Below are positions 33,706 through 44,247 of a DNA stretch of 64,000 nt, one piece after another (within the stretch, counting starts at the first letter, position 1; each line of letters opens with the position of its first letter). This stretch comes from Actinoplanes sp. L3-i22 (GTDB lineage: Bacteria > Actinomycetota > Actinomycetes > Mycobacteriales > Micromonosporaceae). A program made the position numbers and the translations under genes. The notes beneath the pieces are model-generated. The model ran no database searches and was not told the DNA's origin. It saw only the letters and a list, made by a program, of their open reading frames with translations. The stretch is taken from assembly GCF_019704555.1 (NCBI RefSeq), contig NZ_AP024745.1, positions 10,963,501 to 11,027,500 on the forward strand. Direction: 5' to 3'.

Positions 33706-34650
33706 ATGGTCGCGATCGCGTTGCCGCCGGACGCCGCCACCCGGATCAGATTCGCGGTGTCCTGCCTGTGGGAGGTGCTGGCCAGCCTGCGGGTGCTGCA
33801 CGGGCGCGGGGTTCCGTCCGTACATCGGAAATGGGCTCTGGAACAGCGGCCCGGACCGGACGGCCTGCTCGCCCGGCTGATCCCGCCCGCCGGGGGCTAT
33901 GCCCCCGATTTTCTGACGCCGCCGCCCGCCGGCCTGACCGCGGACCTGGACGCCGAGCTGGCCGTGCTCCGGGCGACCGGCCCGTCGACGGTCCGCGCGC
34001 ACCTCGCCCTGCTGCCCGGCGGCACCGACCTCGACCTGTACCGCGATCCGGCGGCCGGCCTGGCCCGGCTCAGCGACGAGATCGCGGCGTACTGGGCGCG
34101 GGCGATCGCTCCGGACTGGCCCCGGATGCACGCGCTGCTGGACGCCGACGTCCGCCGCCGCGCCCACCACCTGGCCACCGACGGCGCCGCCGCGGTCCTC
34201 AACGACCTGCACGAACGCGTCGCCTGGCGGGACGGCACGCTCCTCGTCGACCAGCGGCACTGCACCGCGCCGGACGTGGCCGACGGCAGCGGGCTGGTGC
34301 TGATCCCGTCGGTCTTCGCCTGGCCGTCGGTGCTCACGGTGTCGTCGTGGGGGACCCCGCAGGTCGCCTATCCGGCCGCCGGGGTGGCCACGCTGTGGGA
34401 GGAGTCGTCCCGGCTGCCGGGAGCGCTGGACGCGCTGGTCGGGGCCGGGCGGGCCCGGATCCTGAGCGAGCTGGGGAGTCCGCTGTCGACCACCGAGCTG
34501 GCCCGGCGGACCGGGATCACCGCGGGTGGGGTGTCCCAGCATCTGCGGATCCTGCGCGCGGCGGGGCTGATCGCCACGCATCGGGAGGGACGGTTGTTGC
34601 TGAACTCACGGACCCGGGCAGCGGAGGTACTGCTGAGCGCGGCCGGGTGA
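33706..34650 (+). CDS. ArsR-type winged-helix regulator, DUF5937-like
   Basis: A 314-residue protein with a long N-terminal domain of unknown fold (1-235) and a C-terminal helix-turn-helix of the ArsR type: LSELGSPLSTTELARRTGITAGGVSQHLRILRAAGLI followed by a wing. This N-terminal-unknown plus C-terminal HTH layout is the DUF5937 family of actinobacterial regulators. No metal-binding Cys cluster is visible, so metal sensing is unlikely. It is divergent from the ICL/PEPM gene and convergent with the Ser/Thr kinase gene, with 15 bp between stops. Confidence 0.83.
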   Translation: MVAIALPPDAATRIRFAVSCLWEVLASLRVLHGRGVPSVHRKWALEQRPGPDGLLARLIPPAGGYAPDFLTPPPAGLTADLDAELAVLRATGPSTVRAHLALLPGGTDLDLYRDPAAGLARLSDEIAAYWARAIAPDWPRMHALLDADVRRRAHHLATDGAAAVLNDLHERVAWRDGTLLVDQRHCTAPDVADGSGLVLIPSVFAWPSVLTVSSWGTPQVAYPAAGVATLWEESSRLPGALDALVGAGRARILSELGSPLSTTELARRTGITAGGVSQHLRILRAAGLIATHREGRLLLNSRTRAAEVLLSAAG

Positions 34651-34665
34651 GCCCCGCGAACCGGC

Positions 34666-36294
<1,629 letters not shown>

Positions 36295-36380
36295 CTTTCA
36301 CATTCCGCAACGCCTGGATATCTTCGGTGCGCGCGGAGAATGCGGAGAATGCGGCGAGCACAACCGGATAAGAGGTTCCC

Positions 36381-38021
36381 ATGGCGATGTCGAAACGGCA
36401 GCGGCTGGCCGACGCGGCGCTGAGCCGGCTGCTGGGTCTGGCCCGGGCCGCGAACGGGTACACGGTCGAGCAGGTCAGGACCCCGATGCGGGACGGCGTC
36501 CGGCTGCTCGGCGACCACCTCGTCCCGGACACCGGGGAGTCGAAGGGGACGGTGCTGATCCGTACCCCCTATGGTCGTGATCTTCCTAATCCGGTGATGA
36601 ACGGCCGGATCCTCGCGGCCCGGGGCTATCACGTGTTGTTGCAGAGCGTGCGCGGCACCTTCGGCTCCGAGGGGGTCTTCCGCCCGATGGCCCAGGAGGC
36701 CGAGGACGGTCAGGACACCGTGGCGTGGCTGCGCGAGCAGCCCTGGTTCGACGGCCGGCTGGCCACTCTCGGGGCGTCCTACCTGGCCTGGTCGCAGTGG
36801 GCGCTGCTGCAGGACCCGCCGCCGGAGCTGCGCACCGCGGTGATCTACGTCGGGCCGCACGACTTCCGTGAGGCGGTCTTCGGGACCGGCGCCTTCACTC
36901 TCGGTGACTTCCTCGGCTGGAGCTACCAGATCGCCCACCAGGAGGACGGGCCGGCCGGCCGGGTGTTCAGCATGGTGACGTCACAGCGCCGGCTGCGGCC
37001 CGCGCTGGAGGGGCTGCCACTGGCCGACGCGGCCGACCCGGTCCTGCTCGGGCGCGCGCCGTGGTACCGGGAATGGCTCGACCATCCGGAGGGCGACGAC
37101 CCCTGGTGGACGCCGTACCGCGCGGGCGCCGCGCTGGCCGGCCTGAACGTCCCGGTGCTGCTGATCGGCGGCTGGCAAGATCTATTTCTGGATCAAACCA
37201 TGATTCAGTACGAGGCCCTGCGCGCCCGCGGCGTCGACGTCGCCCTGACCGTCGGGCCGTGGACACATCTGCAGGCCGGGCTGCACGGCGCCGGGGTCGT
37301 CACCCGGGAGAGCGTGGCCTGGCTCGATCAACACCTGGCGGACGGCCCGGCCGCGCGGAAATCACCCGTTCGAGCGTTCCGGACCGGGGAGCGCGCCTGG
37401 CACGAGATGCCCGCGTGGCCGCCGGCGACCGAACCGGCCACGTTCCATCTGCGCGCCGGGCGCCGGCTCACCACCGCCGAACCCGAGGGGCCGGAGGGCG
37501 TCGCCGAGTTCCGCTACGACCCGGCCGACCCGACCCCGTCGGTGGGCGGGCGGACCCTGGTCGGCTCGATGGGCGTGAAGGACAACCGGCCGCTGGAGGC
37601 CCGGCGGGACGTGCTGATCTTCACCACCGATCCGCTGCCGACCGCGGTCGACGTGATCGGGAACCCGGTGCTGGACCTGACGATCACGGTCGACAACCCG
37701 CGGGCGGACGTGTTCGTCCGGCTCTGCGACGTCGACCCGCGCGGGCACTCGCGCAACTTCGCCGACCAGTACCGCCGGCTCGATCCGTCGGTGCCGGCCG
37801 GGGAGTCGCAGCGGCTGACGCTGACCCTGGACCCGTGCTTCCACCGGTTGCCGGCCGGGCATCGGCTGCGCCTGCAGATCGCCGGTGGCGCGTTCCCCCG
37901 GTTCGACCGGAACCCGGGCACGGACGGGGCCGGGCTGGCCGCGTCCGGGCACACCGTGGACGTGACCGGGTCGCGGCTCACGCTGCCGGTGGCCGCGGCA
38001 GCTCCATCCACCATTCGGTGA
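36381..38021 (+). CDS. CocE/NonD-family hydrolase
   Basis: A 546-residue alpha/beta hydrolase with the X-Pro dipeptidyl-peptidase/cocaine-esterase layout: an N-terminal catalytic domain with RTPYGR and the nucleophile elbow LGASYLAWSQ (Ser in G-A-S-Y), a cap domain, VLLIGGWQDLFLDQ with the likely acid Asp, TVGPWTHLQAG with the likely His, and a C-terminal jelly-roll (about 330-540). It probably cleaves esters or acyl-Pro peptides; the substrate is unknown. No signal peptide. Its 3' end overlaps the convergent NTF2-like gene by 44 bp. Confidence 0.9.
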   Translation: MAMSKRQRLADAALSRLLGLARAANGYTVEQVRTPMRDGVRLLGDHLVPDTGESKGTVLIRTPYGRDLPNPVMNGRILAARGYHVLLQSVRGTFGSEGVFRPMAQEAEDGQDTVAWLREQPWFDGRLATLGASYLAWSQWALLQDPPPELRTAVIYVGPHDFREAVFGTGAFTLGDFLGWSYQIAHQEDGPAGRVFSMVTSQRRLRPALEGLPLADAADPVLLGRAPWYREWLDHPEGDDPWWTPYRAGAALAGLNVPVLLIGGWQDLFLDQTMIQYEALRARGVDVALTVGPWTHLQAGLHGAGVVTRESVAWLDQHLADGPAARKSPVRAFRTGERAWHEMPAWPPATEPATFHLRAGRRLTTAEPEGPEGVAEFRYDPADPTPSVGGRTLVGSMGVKDNRPLEARRDVLIFTTDPLPTAVDVIGNPVLDLTITVDNPRADVFVRLCDVDPRGHSRNFADQYRRLDPSVPAGESQRLTLTLDPCFHRLPAGHRLRLQIAGGAFPRFDRNPGTDGAGLAASGHTVDVTGSRLTLPVAAAAPSTIR

Positions 38022-38346
38022 ACTGACGGGCCTGCCCGGTGTGGTCGAGACGCAGCACCCACAGGTTGCGGTACTCGGTGTCCGGGTAGACCGTCCGTCC
38101 CTCGATCACCGCGAGCTCCTCGGTGATGATCACCGGCTGCCAGGTGAACGTGGTGCTGCCGGGCGGGTCCTGATGGCCGAGCCAGCCGGCGACGATCGCC
38201 TCGCGGCCGACCCAGGGCGGGTCGTACGGCGCGGTGAAGTACGCCGCGTCGTCCGCGAAGAGATCCCTGATGTGCTCCGGGTCGTTCGACTCCCACGCCC
38301 TGCGGTAGCGGTCCACCCACGCGGTCACCGCGTCCAGGCTCGTCAT
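37978..38346 (-). CDS. NTF2-like (SnoaL-type) protein
   Basis: A 122-residue cone-shaped alpha+beta protein: helix ITAWVDRYRRAWESNDPEHIRDLFADDA-type start, then strands with YFTAPYDPPWVGREAI and a conserved W near the end (FTEWWMELP). Family members are isomerases, dehydratases or accessory proteins, and ligand or reaction cannot be assigned. Its 5' side carries direct repeats that may be a regulatory site. It overlaps the CocE gene at the 3' end, so convergent transcription may affect both. Confidence 0.8.
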   Translation of the reverse strand: MTSLDAVTAWVDRYRRAWESNDPEHIRDLFADDAAYFTAPYDPPWVGREAIVAGWLGHQDPPGSTTFTWQPVIITEELAVIEGRTVYPDTEYRNLWVLRLDHTGQARQFTEWWMELPRPPAA

Positions 38347-38362
38347 GGCACCCTCTCCCGGG

Positions 38363-38395
38363 GTCGACGGTCAATCGCTCGTGTTGACGGTCAAT
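38363..38395. promoter_or_regulatory. Direct repeats upstream of the NTF2-like gene
   Basis: GTYGACGGTCAAT occurs at 38363-38375 and 38383-38395 (20-bp period, same face of the helix). Further TCAACA/TGTTGA half-sites follow to 38457. This looks like a cooperative operator cluster between the divergent genes at 38346 and 38486. Confidence 0.45.
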
Positions 38396-38485
38396 GTGAA
38401 TCAACACATGGACTGCACACAACAGTCATCAATGTTGATCCAGTCAAGTCAACAGGTGGATCGGCGGCCCGGATAGGGTCGCCGG

Positions 38486-38944
38486 GTGACTCAGAGCTGG
38501 CGGCACCTGCCGCCCCCGGCCCGCCCGGTCGCGACCGCCACCACCGCGGCGGTCGCCGCCGTCCGCGCGGCCGACGCGGCGGCCCTGGATTCCGCCGTCG
38601 ACGCCCTGGCCGTCCTGGACGCCGCGCAGACCGGCCTGATCCTCGGCACCACCATTCGCCTGCTGCTGGAGGACGGGCACCCGGACGGCCTGGCCGCCGA
38701 CGACATCCGGGAGACGCTGGCCGGCTGCATCCGCGCGCACCCCGAGGCGCACCCGCAGGTCATCCTCTGGCTGCTGGCCGGCGCGCTCGGCGTCCTGGAG
38801 GAGGACAGCATCCCGGCGCCCCGGCCGGACGCCCTGGCCCGCAACGCCGCGCTGCTGCTCACCGACCTGCTGGCCGGGCGGGAGCTGTCGCTCTGGCTGA
38901 CCGCCGCGCTCACCGACATCCAGCACACGCAGCTGAACGACTGA
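38486..38944 (+). CDS. Hypothetical Ala/Leu-rich helical protein
   Basis: A 152-residue soluble protein starting at GTG 38486. It is almost entirely helical by composition (Ala, Leu, Asp rich), with repeated A-A-D-A-A and L-L-L patterns and no clear motif, signal or membrane segment. I do not recognise the family. It sits between two divergent promoters and is convergent with the HxlR gene, with 20 bp between stops. Confidence 0.6.
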   Translation: MTQSWRHLPPPARPVATATTAAVAAVRAADAAALDSAVDALAVLDAAQTGLILGTTIRLLLEDGHPDGLAADDIRETLAGCIRAHPEAHPQVILWLLAGALGVLEEDSIPAPRPDALARNAALLLTDLLAGRELSLWLTAALTDIQHTQLND

Positions 38945-38964
38945 GCCCGGCCGCGGAGGACGCC

Positions 38965-39303
38965 TCATCCGTGCTCCCGCGCCCAGGCGCAGATCGCGGC
39001 GAGCGGCTCGCGCAGGGTCCGGCCGAGCTCGGTCAACTCGTACTCCACGTGCTGCGGCGGGTCCGGTTTGTACACCCGGCGGGTGACCAGGCCGTCCGAC
39101 TCCATGCCGCGAAGCGTCTCGGTGAGCATCTTCGGCGTGATCCCAGGGATCCGCCGGCGCAGCCGGGCCGGGCGCTGCGCCCCGTCGGCCAGCGCGTAGA
39201 TCAGCAGCACCCGCCATTTCACCGCGAGCCGTTCGAGCGCCTGCCGGGTCACGCAGCCCTCTTCCAGCACGTCCGGTACGACCAGCTCCACGCCCACCCC
39301 CAT
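38965..39303 (-). CDS. HxlR-family transcriptional regulator
   Basis: A 112-residue winged helix: a Cys near the start (EEGCVTRQALERLAVKWRVLLIYALADG), as in many redox- or aldehyde-sensing HxlR proteins, a recognition segment ARLRRRIPGITPKMLTETLRGME, and a wing VYKPDPPQHVEYELTELG. Divergent from the alpha/beta hydrolase at 39359 with 55 bp between, so it most likely controls that gene. The Cys makes thiol-based sensing plausible. Confidence 0.92.
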   Translation of the reverse strand: MGVGVELVVPDVLEEGCVTRQALERLAVKWRVLLIYALADGAQRPARLRRRIPGITPKMLTETLRGMESDGLVTRRVYKPDPPQHVEYELTELGRTLREPLAAICAWAREHG

Positions 39304-39358
39304 GGGTACCCGAAAGTGCCTTCTGTCCGCGCCGCCGGTTGCAGCCTAGCGTCGCAGC

Positions 39359-40168
39359 GTGACCGAGACAGTGACGTTCTTCAGTGCTGGACTGCGACTC
39401 GAAGGGGTGCTCCGATCCGCGCCGGGCCGGCGCGCCGCCGTGCTCACCGGACCGTTCAGCGGTGTGAAGGAGCAGGTGGTGGCCGAGTACGCGGAGCGTC
39501 TCACGGCGGCCGGCCTCACCACGCTGACGTTCGACCACCGCGGCTTCGGGGCGAGCGAGGGCCGCCGCGGCCACGAGGACAGCCAGGGCAAGCTGGCCGA
39601 TCTGCGGGCCGCCGTGAGCGTGCTGGACGGCTACGACCGGGCGCTGGTCGGGGTGTGCCTGGGCGCCGGGTACGCGATGCGCGCCGCCGCCACCGATCCG
39701 CGGGTGCGGGCGGTCGCCGGGATCGCCGGGGCCTACAACAGCCCGGCCTGGTTCGCCGAGCGGATGGGCCTGGCCGGCTACCGGGCGGCGCTCGCGGACA
39801 TGCTGGCCCGCTACGACGAGGAGATCCCGGCGGTGGCGCTGGAGGGCGAGGCGGCGATGCCGGGCGAGGAGCCGTGGTCGTACTACTCGAAGTGGATCGG
39901 CTCAGAACACTGGGCGAACCGGGTGACCCGTGGCTCGCTGCACAGCCTGATGACGCTCGACGTGCTGGGCGTGCGCCCGCTGCTGCCGCCGAGCCTGATC
40001 GTGCACGGCCGGGTGGACGACTACTGCTCGCCGGAGCTGGCCGAGGCGATGCACGCCGACGAGACGGTGTGGCTGGACTGCACCCGGCACGTCGACCTGT
40101 ACGACGTGGACGAGCACGTCACGCGCGCGGTGGCAGAGACCGCGGCGTTCCTGGACCGGACCCTTTAA
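39359..40168 (+). CDS. Alpha/beta hydrolase with Cys nucleophile
   Basis: A 269-residue hydrolase of the dienelactone-hydrolase-like group. The nucleophile elbow is GVCLGAG, with Cys in place of the usual Ser; the acid is probably Asp in HGRVDDYCSPE and the base His in CTRHVDLYDVDEH. An HRGFGAS-type oxyanion stretch (DHRGFGASEG) is present. Cys nucleophiles favour lactone or thioester-type substrates in known relatives. Starts with GTG at 39359, divergent from HxlR. No signal peptide. Confidence 0.88.
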   Translation: MTETVTFFSAGLRLEGVLRSAPGRRAAVLTGPFSGVKEQVVAEYAERLTAAGLTTLTFDHRGFGASEGRRGHEDSQGKLADLRAAVSVLDGYDRALVGVCLGAGYAMRAAATDPRVRAVAGIAGAYNSPAWFAERMGLAGYRAALADMLARYDEEIPAVALEGEAAMPGEEPWSYYSKWIGSEHWANRVTRGSLHSLMTLDVLGVRPLLPPSLIVHGRVDDYCSPELAEAMHADETVWLDCTRHVDLYDVDEHVTRAVAETAAFLDRTL

Positions 40169-40171
40169 TAT

Positions 40172-40188
40172 TTTGCAGTCTCTGCAAA
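40172..40188. promoter_or_regulatory. Palindromic operator upstream of tetR-MFS
   Basis: TTTGCAG and CTGCAAA form a perfect 7-bp inverted repeat with a TCT spacer, ending 21 bp before the TetR ATG. Position and symmetry fit autoregulation of the TetR-pump pair. Confidence 0.7.
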
Positions 40189-40209
40189 GTTTGTCGTAGC
40201 CTCTCCGGC

Positions 40210-40836
40210 ATGAACCGGGACGACAAGCGGCGGCAGACCCGTCGTGCCCTGATCGGCGCCGCGCTCCGGCTCACCGACGAGCGCGGCGCCGATCGCGTCA
40301 CGGTCGACGAGATCAGCGAGGCCGCGGGCGTCTCCCCGCGGACGTTCTTCAACTACTTCGCCACCAAGGAGGACGCCCTCGTCGGCGATCCCCTGGAGGG
40401 CTGCACCGATCCCCGGGCGCTGCTGCTCGCCGCCCCGCCCGGCCCCGCGCTGGCCGCGGTGGAGGCCGCGCTCGCCCCGGCGATCCGGCTGATCCAGGAG
40501 GACCGGGAGCTGTGGCTGCTCCGGCTCCGGGTGATCCGGAACAGTCCGCAGTTGCTCCCCCGGCTGGCCGCCATCGCCGCGACCGCCGAGCAGGAGATGA
40601 GCACCGCGATCGCGGGACGCCTCGGGCTGCCGCCGGGCCACGCCTATCCGCCGGCGCTGGCCGCGGTCACCGGCGCGGTGCTGCGGGTGGCGCTGATGAG
40701 GTGGGCCGAGAACGCGCAAAACGGCGTTCCGGACGTACCGGAAATAAGCCTTTCTGATGTTGTTCGCGAGGCCTTCGGCATGGTCGCCGGCGGCCTGGCG
40801 GATCCCACCCCATCGAACGCACGAGGATCTGCATGA
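40210..40836 (+). CDS. TetR-family regulator
   Basis: A 208-residue repressor. The N-terminal HTH reads RVTVDEISEAAGVSPRTFFNYFATKEDALV, followed by a variable ligand-binding helical domain (about 65-200). The stop overlaps the start of the DHA2 pump gene (ATGA at 40833-40836), so the two are one unit, and the TTTGCAG palindrome upstream is the likely operator. The inducer is presumably a pump substrate. Confidence 0.93.
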   Translation: MNRDDKRRQTRRALIGAALRLTDERGADRVTVDEISEAAGVSPRTFFNYFATKEDALVGDPLEGCTDPRALLLAAPPGPALAAVEAALAPAIRLIQEDRELWLLRLRVIRNSPQLLPRLAAIAATAEQEMSTAIAGRLGLPPGHAYPPALAAVTGAVLRVALMRWAENAQNGVPDVPEISLSDVVREAFGMVAGGLADPTPSNARGSA

Positions 40837-42404
40837 CCGCTGTACCCGTCCCGACCGACACCGCCGAGGCGACCGGCCGGATGACCCATCGCGAGGTCGT
40901 CCAGGCCCTGTCCGGCCTGATGCTGGGCATGTTCGTCAGCATCCTGGCGTCCACCGTGGTCGCCAACGCCCTCCCGAAGATCATCGCCTCGCTGGGCGGC
41001 AGCCAGTCCGTCTACACCTGGATCGTCACCACCGAGCTGCTCGCGATGACCGCCACCGTCCCGCTCTGGGGCAAGATGGCCGACCTCTACAGCAAGAAGC
41101 TGCTGATCCAGCTCTCGCTCGGCCTGTTCGTGCTCGGCTCGCTGATCGCCGGCCTGGCGCCGAACGTGGAGGTCCTGCTGGTCAGCCGGATCGCCCAGGG
41201 CGTCGGCGCGGGCGGCATGTCGGCCCTCGCGATGATCGTGATGGCCGCCATGATCCCGCCCCGCGAGCTGGGTCGGTACTCCGGCCTGTTCGGCGCGGTC
41301 TTCGGCGTCGCGACGATCGCCGGCCCGCTGATCGGCGGCGTCCTGGTCGACACGTCCTGGCTGGGCTGGCGCTGGTGCTTCCTGATCGGCGTGCCGTTCT
41401 CGCTGGCGGCGATCGCGATGCTGCAGAAGACCCTGCACCTGCCGGTGACCCGCCGGGAAGTGAAGATCGACTGGCTGGGCGCGCTGCTGATCACCGGCGG
41501 CGTGAGCACCCTGCTGATCTGGTCGACGCTGGCCGGCCAGCACTTCGCCTGGGCCTCGGCGGAGACCGCCGCGTTCGTCGCGGGCGGCCTGCTCCTGCTG
41601 GCCCTGGCCGTCCGGGTGGAGTCCCGGGCGGCCGAGCCGATCGTGCCGCTGGGCATCTTCCGGCACCGCACGGTCAGCCTGACGGTGATCGCGAGCGTGC
41701 TGGTCGGCGTCGCGATGTTCGGCGGCACGGTCTTCCTGTCGCAGTACTTCCAGATCTCGCTGGGCAAGTCGCCGACGGTGGCCGGCCTGATGAGCCTGCC
41801 GATGATCTTCGGACTGCTGGTCTCCTCGACGGTCGCCGGCCAGCTGATCACCAAGTTCGGCCGGTGGAAGATCTACCTGGTCGCCGGCGCGGTCGTGATG
41901 ACCGGCGGGATGCTGCTGCTGAGCACCATCGGCGCGGACACCTCGGTGCCGCTGATCTCGGTCTACATGGCCGTGCTCGGCGTCGGCGTCGGCATGCTGA
42001 TGCAGAACCTGGTGCTCGCCGCGCAGAACGACGTGCCGGCCACCGAGCTGGGCGCCACCACCTCGGCGCTCACCTTCTTCCGCAGCCTGGGCGGCTCGAT
42101 CGGGGTCAGCGCGCTGGGCGCGGTGCTGGCCGCCAAGGTCACCTCGCTGGCCACCGAGAAGTTCGGCGCCGCGGCCGCCTCCGGCGGCACGGCGAAGGTG
42201 CCGGACCTGGCCACTCTTCCGCCCGCGGCCCGAGCGATCTTTCAAGACATTTACGGTACGGCGACCGCCCACCTGTTCATGATCGGCGCCCCGATCGCGT
42301 TCCTCGCGGTGATCGCCGTCCTGTTCATCAAGGAGAAGCCGCTGTCGACGCTCTCCGGCGACGAGCGGGCGGCCCAGGAGCAGGCCGGCGCGGCCCTGCA
42401 CTGA
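40833..42404 (+). CDS. DHA2-family (EmrB/QacA-type) drug exporter
   Basis: A 523-residue MFS protein with about 14 TM helices. The TM1 acid-containing segment, the motif after TM2 LWGKMADLYSKK, and motif C in TM5 (GPLIGGVLVD) mark a proton-driven antiporter. A long outer loop (about 425-475) precedes the last helix. Substrates are likely hydrophobic cations or antibiotics. It is translationally coupled to the TetR gene and followed by a terminator. Confidence 0.94.
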   Translation: MTAVPVPTDTAEATGRMTHREVVQALSGLMLGMFVSILASTVVANALPKIIASLGGSQSVYTWIVTTELLAMTATVPLWGKMADLYSKKLLIQLSLGLFVLGSLIAGLAPNVEVLLVSRIAQGVGAGGMSALAMIVMAAMIPPRELGRYSGLFGAVFGVATIAGPLIGGVLVDTSWLGWRWCFLIGVPFSLAAIAMLQKTLHLPVTRREVKIDWLGALLITGGVSTLLIWSTLAGQHFAWASAETAAFVAGGLLLLALAVRVESRAAEPIVPLGIFRHRTVSLTVIASVLVGVAMFGGTVFLSQYFQISLGKSPTVAGLMSLPMIFGLLVSSTVAGQLITKFGRWKIYLVAGAVVMTGGMLLLSTIGADTSVPLISVYMAVLGVGVGMLMQNLVLAAQNDVPATELGATTSALTFFRSLGGSIGVSALGAVLAAKVTSLATEKFGAAAASGGTAKVPDLATLPPAARAIFQDIYGTATAHLFMIGAPIAFLAVIAVLFIKEKPLSTLSGDERAAQEQAGAALH

Positions 42405-42410
42405 TGCCGA

Positions 42411-42453
42411 CGAAACGGCCCCCACCCCGAATCGCGGGGTGCGGGCCGTTTCG
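42411..42453 (+). terminator. Terminator after the DHA2 pump gene
   Basis: CGAAACGGCCC and its complement flank an inner CCCCG/CGGGG stem with a small bulge. It begins 7 bp after the stop. The outer AAA/TTT edges could work in both directions. Confidence 0.8.
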
Positions 42454-42526
42454 TGTTCAGGAGTCGGAATCGGTCAGCCGTCGCCACCCACCCGGGTGAA
42501 ACGGCCGCGAGGAACGCGCGCGGACT

Positions 42527-42883
42527 TCAGGAGGGCCGCAGGCCCACCGAGGTGCGCGGCGACGGTGGCTCGGCGCAGCCGAGCAGGCCGACCAGGCCGG
42601 AAACCCAGAGTTGCCGGTAGACCGTGGCACTGGGGTGGCTCACCACCAGCTTGATGCCGCTGGCCGCGGCGGTGTGGAAGCACGCCACCAAGATGCCGAT
42701 GCCGATGCTGTCGATAAGCATCACGCGCTGCAGATCCAGAGAGATCTTGCTGGGTGTCATGGTGGTCAGGACGTCGTTCACGGCGTCCCGCATGACGTGC
42801 GCGTTGTCCAGATCCACCTCGCCACTCGGGGCGATCTCGACAGTGCCGTCGGCCAGCTGGCGGGTCGTGATCGGCAGATACAC
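42527..42883 (-). CDS. STAS-domain anti-sigma factor antagonist
   Basis: A 118-residue SpoIIAA/RsbV-like protein. The phosphorylatable Ser lies in MLIDSIGIGIL. Short N- and C-terminal extensions flank the single STAS fold. The start GTG at 42883 has GAGAGG 7 nt upstream; a longer open frame to 43201 has no ribosome site. Members bind and release anti-sigma kinases, and no partner kinase gene is adjacent, so its regulon is elsewhere. Confidence 0.88.
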   Translation of the reverse strand: MYLPITTRQLADGTVEIAPSGEVDLDNAHVMRDAVNDVLTTMTPSKISLDLQRVMLIDSIGIGILVACFHTAAASGIKLVVSHPSATVYRQLWVSGLVGLLGCAEPPSPRTSVGLRPS

Positions 42884-43169
42884 AGCTGCCCTCTCTTCTG
42901 GCGTCGGGAGATCCGGCGCCGACTTTCCGCGGGACACGGTGCGACGGCCGATGAAGAGGTCGTACGCACGCGGCGTTCGCTGGGAGACGCCACAGGAACC
43001 CGCGTTCCTACAACAATCCGCTGGTCTGCAAGTTACGCCACGTAGGCGCGGAACGCCAGAGTAGTTCATATGGCCGGAATGTGCTGGAACGGTCACTGCG
43101 TGGCGACCACGTTGACTGTCCACTGAATTTGAACGAATACTCACCGTATGCGATGGAGCACCGGACGGC

Positions 43170-44165
43170 ATGCGTGACGCCGTACCGGGAGCCGGTTCCA
43201 CACCGGCCCCGGGGACCGTCTACTTCGACAGCGTCGGCGTCCATGAGGCCCGTGACGTTCTGAATCGTTTCTATCACCCGATGTCGCTGGGGGCGCCGGA
43301 GAGCGCGGACACCAAGGTCGGGATGGAGGTGATCCAACTCGGACCGCTCACCGTCGGTCATCTCACGTTCGCCGTGAGCGTGACGCTGGTCGCCGCCGCG
43401 GCCGACGCCTACCACGTCACCCTGCCCGTCGCCGGCCGCGTACTGGCCCGTCGCGACGGCCGGGACGTGACCGCCGGCCCGGCCACCGCGCTCGCCTTCG
43501 GGCCCGGGGATCCGGTCTTCCTGCGCCCCGAGGCGCACTCCGCGGAGATCGACGTACGCATCGAGCGATGGGCCCTGGAGAGTGAACTCGCCGCGCTCCT
43601 GGGTCACCCGGTCGAGGGACCGATCGACCTGCCGGCCGCCTTCGACCTCACCGGCGGCCCGGCGCACAGCTGGAGCCGGCTGATCCGGCTGCTGCACGAC
43701 GAGCTCGATCACGACACCAGCCTGATCTTCCAGCCGACGATCGCCGAGCAGCTGCGCAGCAGCGTGCTGAGCGGGCTGCTGCTGAGCGTGCCGCACCGCT
43801 GGCACGAGGAGTTGATCACGCCGGCCGGCGCCGGGCCGCCCCGGGCGATCCGGCGGGTGCTGGACGCGATCAACGACGAGCCGGACCGGTCGTTCACCGT
43901 CGCCGACCTGGCCGCCATCGCGCTGACCAGCGTGCGCTCGCTGCAGGAGGGGTTCCGGCGGCACCTCGGGTGCACGCCGATGGCGTACCTGCAGCAGACC
44001 CGGCTCGACCGGGCGCACGAGACGCTGCGCGCGGTCGACCCGGGCATGGTCACCGTTGCCGCGGTCGCGAGCCGCTGGGGCTTCACCCACCTGGGGCGGT
44101 TCGCGTCGGCGTACCGGGGCAGGTTCGGGGTCTCCCCGTCGGAGACCCTCCGCCGGCCGGGCTGA
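43170..44165 (+). CDS. AraC-family regulator
   Basis: A 331-residue regulator. An AraC_binding-like N-terminal domain (about 20-200) is followed by the two HTH units (about 225-331): FTVADLAAIALTSVRSLQEGFRRHLGCTPMAYLQQTRL and TVAAVASRWGFTHLGRFASAYRGRFGVSPSETLRR. The ligand is unknown. It starts at ATG 43170 without a clear ribosome site; its promoter region is AT-rich (43080-43150). It may control the STAS gene or a distant operon. Confidence 0.92.
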   Translation: MRDAVPGAGSTPAPGTVYFDSVGVHEARDVLNRFYHPMSLGAPESADTKVGMEVIQLGPLTVGHLTFAVSVTLVAAAADAYHVTLPVAGRVLARRDGRDVTAGPATALAFGPGDPVFLRPEAHSAEIDVRIERWALESELAALLGHPVEGPIDLPAAFDLTGGPAHSWSRLIRLLHDELDHDTSLIFQPTIAEQLRSSVLSGLLLSVPHRWHEELITPAGAGPPRAIRRVLDAINDEPDRSFTVADLAAIALTSVRSLQEGFRRHLGCTPMAYLQQTRLDRAHETLRAVDPGMVTVAAVASRWGFTHLGRFASAYRGRFGVSPSETLRRPG

Positions 44166-44166
44166 G

Positions 44167-44247
44167 CCTCACTCGCCCGGATCGCACCGCCGCGGCTGCG
44201 GCACCCCGCCTCACTCGCCCGGATCGCACCGCCGCGGCTGCGGCACC
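44167..44247. repeat. Tandem 42-bp duplication at a gene end
   Basis: A 39-bp sequence is repeated at 44167-44205 and 44209-44247. The right copy encodes the last residues (VPQPRRCDPGE) and stop of the minus-strand gene at 44211; the left copy repeats them downstream of that stop. Confidence 0.85.
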
